From positions 1-13,036 of the forward strand of contig JAEWYE010000034.1 of the NCBI GenBank assembly GCA_023458755.1: a stretch of 13,036 nucleotides of DNA, in the 5' to 3' direction. How positions within the stretch are numbered: position 1 is the stretch's first letter; each line of letters starts with the position of its first letter. Origin of the DNA: Bacillota bacterium. Lineage in GTDB: Bacteria > Bacillota > Clostridia > Oscillospirales > Acutalibacteraceae. The position numbers were made by a program, and so were the translations under genes. Positions 9,220 through 13,036 of this stretch are shown here, one piece after another. Under the pieces are notes generated by a model. That model worked only from the letters and a program-made list of their open reading frames with translations. It made no database searches and was not told the origin of the DNA.

Positions 9220-10158
9220 TTATGCTTTGCCTTCGCAGCCGAGAACGGTTGTAATCTTATGAGCAACCATATCCTTGATTGCGGTACGGGCAGGAGCAAG
9301 ATATTGGCGGGGATCGAAATGAGAAGGATTCTCAGCCATATATTTACGGATGGATGCGGTCATGGCAAGACGCAGGTCGGAGTCAACGTTAATCTTGCAG
9401 ACAGCCATCTTAGCCGCTTCGCGGAGCATTTCTTCCGGAATACCGATTGCGTCAGGCATATTGCCGCCGAATTGGTTCACCATTTGTACGAACTCCGGAA
9501 TAACGGAGGAAGCACCGTGAAGAACAATCGGGAAGCCCGGTAATCTGTTGGAAACTTCCTGTAAAATATCCAAACGAAGCTTTGGCTTTTGGCCTGGCTT
9601 GAATTTAAAGGCACCGTGGCTTGTACCGATAGCGATTGCAAGGGAGTCAACACCGGTACGGGTTACGAAATCCTGAACTTCGTTCGGATCTGTAAACTGA
9701 GCATTGTCGTCTTCTACCTTTACATCGTCTTCTACGCCGGCAAGTTTGCCAAGCTCGGCTTCAACGGTTACGTTGTATTTGTGCGCATATTCCACAACTC
9801 TGCGTGCTTCTTCTACGTTCTCTTCATATGGCTTGGAAGAGCCGTCGAACATAACAGAGGTAAAGCCGTCGTCGATGCAGTCTTTGCAGAGTTCATAGGA
9901 CGGGCCGTGATCCAAGTGCAGAGCGATCGGAATATCCGGATTTACTTTTACAGCCGCTTCCACTAACTTTACAAGGTAGGTGGAGTTTGCGTATTTGCGG
10001 GCGCCTGCGGAAACCTGCAGAATAACCGGTGCTTTCAGTTCCTGGCAAGCCTCGGTGATACCTTGGATGATTTCCATGTTGTTGACGTTGAATGCACCAA
10101 CCGCATAACCGCCGGCATACGCTTTTTTGAACATTTCGGTGGTATTTACTAGTGGCAT
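9220..10158 (-). CDS. fba: Class II fructose-1,6-bisphosphate aldolase
   Basis: This zinc-dependent enzyme cleaves fructose-1,6-bisphosphate to glyceraldehyde-3-phosphate and dihydroxyacetone phosphate in glycolysis, and works in reverse in gluconeogenesis. The 312-aa product (about the usual length of the shorter class II enzymes) shows the N terminus AYAGGYAVGAFNVNNMEI, the active-site segment HLDHG (D83 catalytic, H84 a zinc ligand by family alignment), GTSHGAFKF with another metal-ligand histidine, VLHGASSV, and KINVDSDLR near the phosphate site. The start at 10158 has AGGAG (10173-10169) 10 nt upstream; an extension to 10200 is in frame but has no aldolase-like residues. The related tagatose or ketose-bisphosphate aldolases cannot be fully excluded, but single-copy glycolytic Fba is the simplest reading. 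Confidence 0.93.
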   Translation of the reverse strand: MPLVNTTEMFKKAYAGGYAVGAFNVNNMEIIQGITEACQELKAPVILQVSAGARKYANSTYLVKLVEAAVKVNPDIPIALHLDHGPSYELCKDCIDDGFTSVMFDGSSKPYEENVEEARRVVEYAHKYNVTVEAELGKLAGVEDDVKVEDDNAQFTDPNEVQDFVTRTGVDSLAIAIGTSHGAFKFKPGQKPKLRLDILQEVSNRLPGFPIVLHGASSVIPEFVQMVNQFGGNMPDAIGIPEEMLREAAKMAVCKINVDSDLRLAMTASIRKYMAENPSHFDPRQYLAPARTAIKDMVAHKITTVLGCEGKA

Positions 10159-10223
10159 TAAAATCACACTCCTAAAATTTTTGAACGCATTCCCATGCAT
10201 TACTGCTTTTCATACCTAAAAAT

Positions 10224-10252
10224 AGTATACCACAAAACAGGAGGCTTGAACA
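10224..10252 (-). promoter_or_regulatory. fba promoter
   Basis: On the minus strand TGTTCA (10252-10247) and TATACT (10229-10224) are spaced 17 bp. They lie 66-94 bp upstream of the fba start, in the gap after ogg, so fba is likely transcribed on its own with possible read-through from ogg. Confidence 0.55.
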
Positions 10253-10271
10253 GCAGATTGTAGAAAAATTA

Positions 10272-11123
10272 TCATGCAGTTTGCTTTGGCTCTTCAAATA
10301 GCTGCGGATTATTGCGGCTGTAATGAAAAATGTATTGCTGCGCGATGCCTGCGTATTCACCAAAATCCGTCGGTGATTTGCCGGGAAAAAGTGCCGCCAT
10401 GGCACGCTTCATCCACACATCCATAGGGAAAGCCTCCAATCGGTGCATTCCGTATAGAAGGGCGCATTCGGCAACCTTTGGGCCCACTCCGTGAATGGTC
10501 ATCAGTTTTTGCCGTGCTTCGTCCATCGGCAGCGTGCGCAGAGCTTCCAAATCAATTTCTCCGCTCGCGACGTGCTGTGCCGCACTGAGAATATATTTGG
10601 CGCGAAACCCGCTGCGTAGAGGGGCAAGGTCATTTTCGCTCAGAACTGCCAGACGTTCAGCGGAGGGGAACGAATAAAACCCGTTCGATATGGAATCGCC
10701 GAAGGATTTGCAGAGCCGGCCCACAATCCCTTTGATGCGTGGAATGTTGTTATTCTGCGAGAGGATGAACGAAACGAGCGCTTCCCACGGGTTCTGCCGC
10801 AAAATGCGCATACCCGGCGCAAATTTCGCCGCCTGTGCCAGCACGGGGTTGGTACGCGAAAGAGTATTGCGAACCGTTCCGTAATTAAAATCGCAATCAA
10901 AATAAGTATGCCAAATTTGCAGAAATTCCTGTTCGCCGCAGTTTAGCAAAAGAGTTCTGCCTGTATCTTGAATATGTAAAATGTGTCCGAACGCAACGCC
11001 CGTATACGTTCCGTCCGGCTGCCTTTCCCAGCGAAAGCATTGCCCGCAGTCAAGCGTTTGCTGCAAATCAAAGTCTTTTGTAACCGGAAGCGCAATGCCG
11101 GCGTTTGTAACGGTATAATCCAT
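10272..11123 (-). CDS. ogg: 8-oxoguanine DNA glycosylase/AP lyase, OGG1 type
   Basis: The enzyme excises 8-oxoguanine opposite cytosine and cuts the resulting abasic site, the first step of base-excision repair. The 283-aa protein has the N-terminal OGG_N domain (about 1-105, including DLQQTLDCGQCFRW) and a helix-hairpin-helix GPD domain. By alignment from memory to human OGG1: SQNNNIPR gives N124 and R129 (human N149, R154, which read the opposite cytosine), GFRAKY gives R174 (human R204), HGVGPKVAEC gives the catalytic lysine K216 (human K249), and FPMDVW gives D235 (human D268). All key residues are present. ATG 11123 has GAGGT 9 nt upstream. It follows the DUF6062 gene by 30 bp and is probably co-transcribed with it. 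Confidence 0.9.
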   Translation of the reverse strand: MDYTVTNAGIALPVTKDFDLQQTLDCGQCFRWERQPDGTYTGVAFGHILHIQDTGRTLLLNCGEQEFLQIWHTYFDCDFNYGTVRNTLSRTNPVLAQAAKFAPGMRILRQNPWEALVSFILSQNNNIPRIKGIVGRLCKSFGDSISNGFYSFPSAERLAVLSENDLAPLRSGFRAKYILSAAQHVASGEIDLEALRTLPMDEARQKLMTIHGVGPKVAECALLYGMHRLEAFPMDVWMKRAMAALFPGKSPTDFGEYAGIAQQYIFHYSRNNPQLFEEPKQTA

Positions 11124-11153
11124 CCTGGTGATACCTCAAAATCTGATCGGTGT

Positions 11154-11849
11154 TTAGTCGTTTTTCTTTTCTTCCGGTCTACGCGAGGTTAAAAAGCCGA
11201 TTGCGCGTTCAATGGAGTCTTTCGAGCTGCCCCAGTCCGCGTCTTTGTTGCGGTAATCAAACATCCTGCAAAAATGTGTGACATCCTTTTCCACTTCACG
11301 CAGATAATTGCCGGTCAATGCACCTGTGGCGGCAGCAAACGGTGTATAGTTTTTCCTTGGCATATGCGCCGCGGCATCCATTACCAGCTGATAATGCGGC
11401 AGGCAAATGCAGGTTTGCTCCGAATAAAGCTGCCGGAATTCCGGCTCGGTCTGCCAAAGGCGGATAACCGTTTCGAGCAGGTGCTTCATGTTTTTTTCAA
11501 TATTCTCACACATAAAACAGCTGTGGCTCAATGCGGCCGCGGCCTGCATGTTTTTTTTGGAGGGAGCCTGTCCTTCTTTCGGCAGAATTGTTTCCTCAAT
11601 TTCTTTTAGGTGGCTTTCCAGAATCAGCGCAATCGAAAGTCTGCTTCCGCGTTCACGAATCATGCGGAAATGCGGTTCACAGAATCCAAGCCGGTTGGTT
11701 TCAATGCGCACGTCCGGTTCCATCATGGCCGCGCCGGTAATATAAGTAGCAATTCTGTCCTCCAACATGTCGCGCATGCGGCAAATCGGGCAGCCGTCTT
11801 TAGGCCCAAACACTTCACTGATTGGTATGGTGCAAATATCTTCACGCAT
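11154..11849 (-). CDS. DUF6062 family protein with duplicated CxxC/CxxH pattern
   Basis: I recognise this as the clostridial DUF6062 type; its function is unknown. The 231-aa protein has no signal peptide or membrane segment. It carries two similar metal-site-like halves: C20-x2-C23 (CPIC) with C57-x2-H60 (CEPHF), and C111-x2-C114 (CFMC) with C149-x2-H152 (CLPHY). The distances between pairs are almost the same (33 and 34 residues), suggesting an internal duplication that binds two metal ions, probably zinc. A Trp/Arg-rich, charged C-terminal tail ends EEKKND. ATG 11849 has GAGGA 8 nt upstream; an in-frame GTG at 11864 overlaps that Shine-Dalgarno. It is first in a probable operon with ogg, with a 30-bp gap. 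Confidence 0.82.
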   Translation of the reverse strand: MREDICTIPISEVFGPKDGCPICRMRDMLEDRIATYITGAAMMEPDVRIETNRLGFCEPHFRMIRERGSRLSIALILESHLKEIEETILPKEGQAPSKKNMQAAAALSHSCFMCENIEKNMKHLLETVIRLWQTEPEFRQLYSEQTCICLPHYQLVMDAAAHMPRKNYTPFAAATGALTGNYLREVEKDVTHFCRMFDYRNKDADWGSSKDSIERAIGFLTSRRPEEKKND

Positions 11850-11899
11850 TCTGCAAGTCCTCACTTCATGTGGAATTACTCTTGTTGATGGTTAGTAGT

Positions 11900-11908
11900 A
11901 TTATATCA
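11900..11908 (-). promoter_or_regulatory. Extended -10 promoter for the DUF6062-ogg unit
   Basis: On the minus strand TGATATAAT (11908-11900) is a TGn extension joined to a perfect TATAAT -10 hexamer. No good -35 sits at 16-18 bp, which an extended -10 can tolerate. It lies about 50 bp upstream of the DUF6062 ATG. Confidence 0.6.
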
Positions 11909-11949
11909 TATTTCAATAAAAAAGAAATGGCAAAAGCTGTTTCTAAGAG

Positions 11950-12458
11950 ACATTGTCTGTTCAAAAATCAGCACATACTTTAACTATCTGTAGAAAATTT
12001 GAAGAAACGAAACATTTGCGGAAGCAAACGGATAAAATTTTTGCCGAATTTTTTCAGACAGTTCCAAGCGCCGGGCGAAAACGCAGAGCAATAAGATGTT
12101 TTTGTATAGTATGTCGACAGTGAAAAAGCGGGGGTTCGTGGGACTGCCTTATTGTGCTAAATTCCTTTTATAAAAATTATCACAATTTGTCGAACATATG
12201 AGATTTATAAAATATTTTGAAAAAATTTTCAGATTAATTTTAAAATTTAGAATATTCGTAAAGGTTTCAATACTGTCTGTTTTTTGATTTGACATTCTTT
12301 GAAGGTTTACATAACTGGATATTCAACGGTGGTGTAGAAAAACCAAAATGCCTTGTATGGTAGACTTTTTAACAATTTCCACCGAGTTTTCAACATTGTT
12401 AACAAGGTTTTCCACGTAAATTATGTAAACAGGCAGTAATACAGAATGTATTACTGCC
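11950..12458. other. Large divergent intergenic region with A+T-rich stretch and DnaA-box-like words
   Basis: No open reading frame, tRNA or recognisable structured RNA is seen here, between the divergent DUF6062 and small-membrane-protein genes (full gap 11850-12634). Positions 12161-12260 contain only 16 G or C in 100 bases. Beyond it lie words close to the DnaA box TTATCCACA: TTTTCAACA (12387-12395, 7/9), TTTTCCACG (12408-12416, 7/9) and ATTTCCACC (12375-12383, 6/9), mixed with the palindrome TTGTTAACAA (12396-12405). A GNRA-type mini-hairpin TTTGC-GGAA-GCAAA sits at 12015-12028. The arrangement resembles an origin or a DnaA-bound regulatory region but proves neither. Confidence 0.45.
12305..12430. 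repeat. Perfect 10-bp inverted repeat pair GTTTACATAA/TTATGTAAAC
   Basis: GTTTACATAA at 12305-12314 and its exact reverse complement TTATGTAAAC at 12421-12430 bracket the DnaA-box-like cluster. The second arm directly abuts the 12-bp hairpin at 12431. They may be two sites for one DNA-binding protein; chance cannot be excluded in A+T-rich DNA. Confidence 0.4.
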
Positions 12459-12459
12459 T
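12431..12459. promoter_or_regulatory. Perfect 12-bp inverted repeat, candidate operator or hairpin
   Basis: AGGCAGTAATAC (12431-12442) pairs perfectly with GTATTACTGCCT (12448-12459) around the 5-nt loop AGAAT. Its last base is the first base of the -35 hexamer of the downstream promoter, which suits a repressor operator. There is no T-tract on either strand, so a classic terminator is less likely. Confidence 0.6.
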
Positions 12460-12487
12460 TGCCATCCCATTCCCTGCATTTTATATA
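12459..12487 (+). promoter_or_regulatory. Promoter of the small membrane-protein gene
   Basis: TTGCCA (12459-12464) and TATATA (12482-12487) are separated by 17 bp. The predicted transcript would have a leader of about 140 nt before the ATG at 12635. The -35 overlaps the end of the inverted repeat at 12431-12459. Confidence 0.5.
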
Positions 12488-12593
12488 AGCAAAAAATAGG
12501 AAAAGTCTGAATAAATTTTTATGCCCAGCCTAAAATAGGAATAATAGGAAAAACGAAGAGAATAAGTTCGGCACAGACCTTGCAAGCGAAAAT

Positions 12594-12624
12594 TTTTGCC
12601 GCACATTTCGTATCGGCGGCAGAA
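12594..12624 (+). promoter_or_regulatory. Hairpin immediately 5' of the small gene's ribosome binding site
   Basis: TTTTGCCGC (12594-12602) can pair with GCGGCAGAA (12616-12624), nine pairs including one G-T, around a 13-nt loop. It ends one base before the GGGGG Shine-Dalgarno (12626-12630), close enough to influence translation initiation. A regulatory role is inference. Confidence 0.4.
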
Positions 12625-12634
12625 TGGGGGAACT

Positions 12635-12898
12635 ATGATACGCGGAGTAAGCAGACAAATCATCGAAGTGCAGGAAACCGGAAATGCCTATTATGAAAAA
12701 GCCTATTTAATCGTAAACCCGGAGTTTGCAGGAGTGGAACGCCAGCTTTTGGAACGAGAGGCGCGCAAAGTGCTAAAAAGTATGGGTGCACCTTCCGGCA
12801 TGAAAAAAGCCAGACACGTTTGGCACTGGGTTTGGCGCCTGGGCGTTTCCGCATCCATTGGAGCGGGAATTATGGCCTTGTGTATTCATTTCTTTTAA
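12635..12898 (+). CDS. Small hypothetical membrane protein (87 aa)
   Basis: I do not recognise the family. The 87-aa product has a soluble, charged N-terminal part (about 1-58, including RGVSRQIIEVQETGNAYYEK and a Glu/Arg-rich segment that looks helical), then a basic and aromatic stretch KKARHVWHWVWR, and a single hydrophobic segment GVSASIGAGIMALCIHFF at the very C terminus. This is a tail-anchored layout with the N-terminal part in the cytoplasm. The start ATG 12635 has GGGGGA (12626-12631) just upstream; a longer in-frame version from ATG 12596 would include the leader hairpin and is less likely. It has its own promoter, a possible operator and a structured leader. Its stop codon lies 12 bp before the right terminal repeat and the C terminus looks natural, not truncated. 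Confidence 0.7.
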   Translation: MIRGVSRQIIEVQETGNAYYEKAYLIVNPEFAGVERQLLEREARKVLKSMGAPSGMKKARHVWHWVWRLGVSASIGAGIMALCIHFF

Positions 12899-12910
12899 AT
12901 ATCTCATCCA

Positions 12911-13036
12911 TTGTAGGTTTGTCAATGATATGTTACACCAAGAGTAAAGAAATCATGAAGCACCTGTTTAGGTGACTGCCACTTTAGAGGGCGCATAGGA
13001 AAAGCATTGTATTTATGAATATAGGTTTTTAATTGA
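12911..13036 (+). repeat. Right copy of 126-bp inverted terminal repeat (probable insertion-sequence end)
   Basis: This copy is 123/126 identical to the reverse complement of positions 1-126 and runs off the end of the window. Read from its inner edge it begins TTGTAGGTTTGTCAATGATA, has the small hairpin CACCT-GTTT-AGGTG at 12961-12974, and contains stops in every frame within a short distance. The same end of the element therefore faces the housekeeping genes on both sides, meaning two copies in opposite orientation. The inner edge is 12 bp past the stop codon of the small membrane-protein gene. Confidence 0.8.

Noticed and set aside
9202..9966. Plus-strand open frames of 113 and 125 aa over fba
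   Set aside because: Both are antisense shadows of the well-supported aldolase gene on the minus strand.
11940..12160. Known structured RNA (6S, tmRNA, RNase P or SRP RNA) in the divergent gap
   Set aside because: I looked for long paired arms and conserved cores on both strands and found only short hairpins, with no convincing terminator.
12191..12204. Second LexA box near CGAACATATG
   Set aside because: The left ten bases match the consensus exactly, but the right half (AGAT instead of TTCG) is absent, and it lies over 300 bp from either flanking start codon.

Overview
The window reads as a piece of a Clostridia (Firmicutes) chromosome, probably from the Oscillospiraceae/Ruminococcaceae side. 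This rests on the gene order recA-recX-rimO-pgsA, purine-rich GGAGG-like ribosome binding sites, -35/-10 promoters of the vegetative type, an OGG1-like glycosylase of the clostridial kind, a DUF6062 protein and an LRR_5 (BspA-like) surface protein. Base composition is intermediate in genes and very A+T-rich in the largest intergenic region. The genus cannot be named from this sequence alone.

Layout. Positions 1-126 and 12911-13036 are one 126-bp repeat in opposite orientation (123/126 identical), each copy running off the window edge. It looks like the end of a multicopy element, most likely an insertion sequence, and probably explains why the assembled piece stops at both ends. Inside it, on the + strand, lie recA (LexA box and promoter at 124-183), recX, rimO and pgsA, closed by a hairpin terminator at 4065-4099. 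Next come an LRR_5 surface protein with a C-terminal zinc ribbon, a secreted L,D-transpeptidase and secA, each with its own promoter. secA (+) and fba (-) converge on two separate terminators at 9053-9083 and 9157-9191. On the - strand, reading leftwards from 11849, are a DUF6062 protein, an OGG1-type 8-oxoguanine glycosylase and class II aldolase fba. A 785-bp gene-free divergent region (11850-12634) precedes an 87-aa membrane protein of unknown function on the + strand.

The genes are mostly housekeeping: recombination and SOS repair (recA, recX), oxidised-guanine repair (ogg), ribosome modification (rimO), phospholipid synthesis (pgsA), wall crosslinking (L,D-transpeptidase), protein export (secA) and glycolysis (fba). 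I found no CRISPR array, phage genes, defence island or complete transposase. The points most worth following are the repeat boundary falling inside the recA SOS operator, the divergent intergenic region with its A+T-rich stretch, DnaA-box-like words and inverted repeats, the small membrane protein with its structured leader, the LRR/TM/zinc-ribbon protein, and the internally duplicated Cys/His pattern of the DUF6062 protein.
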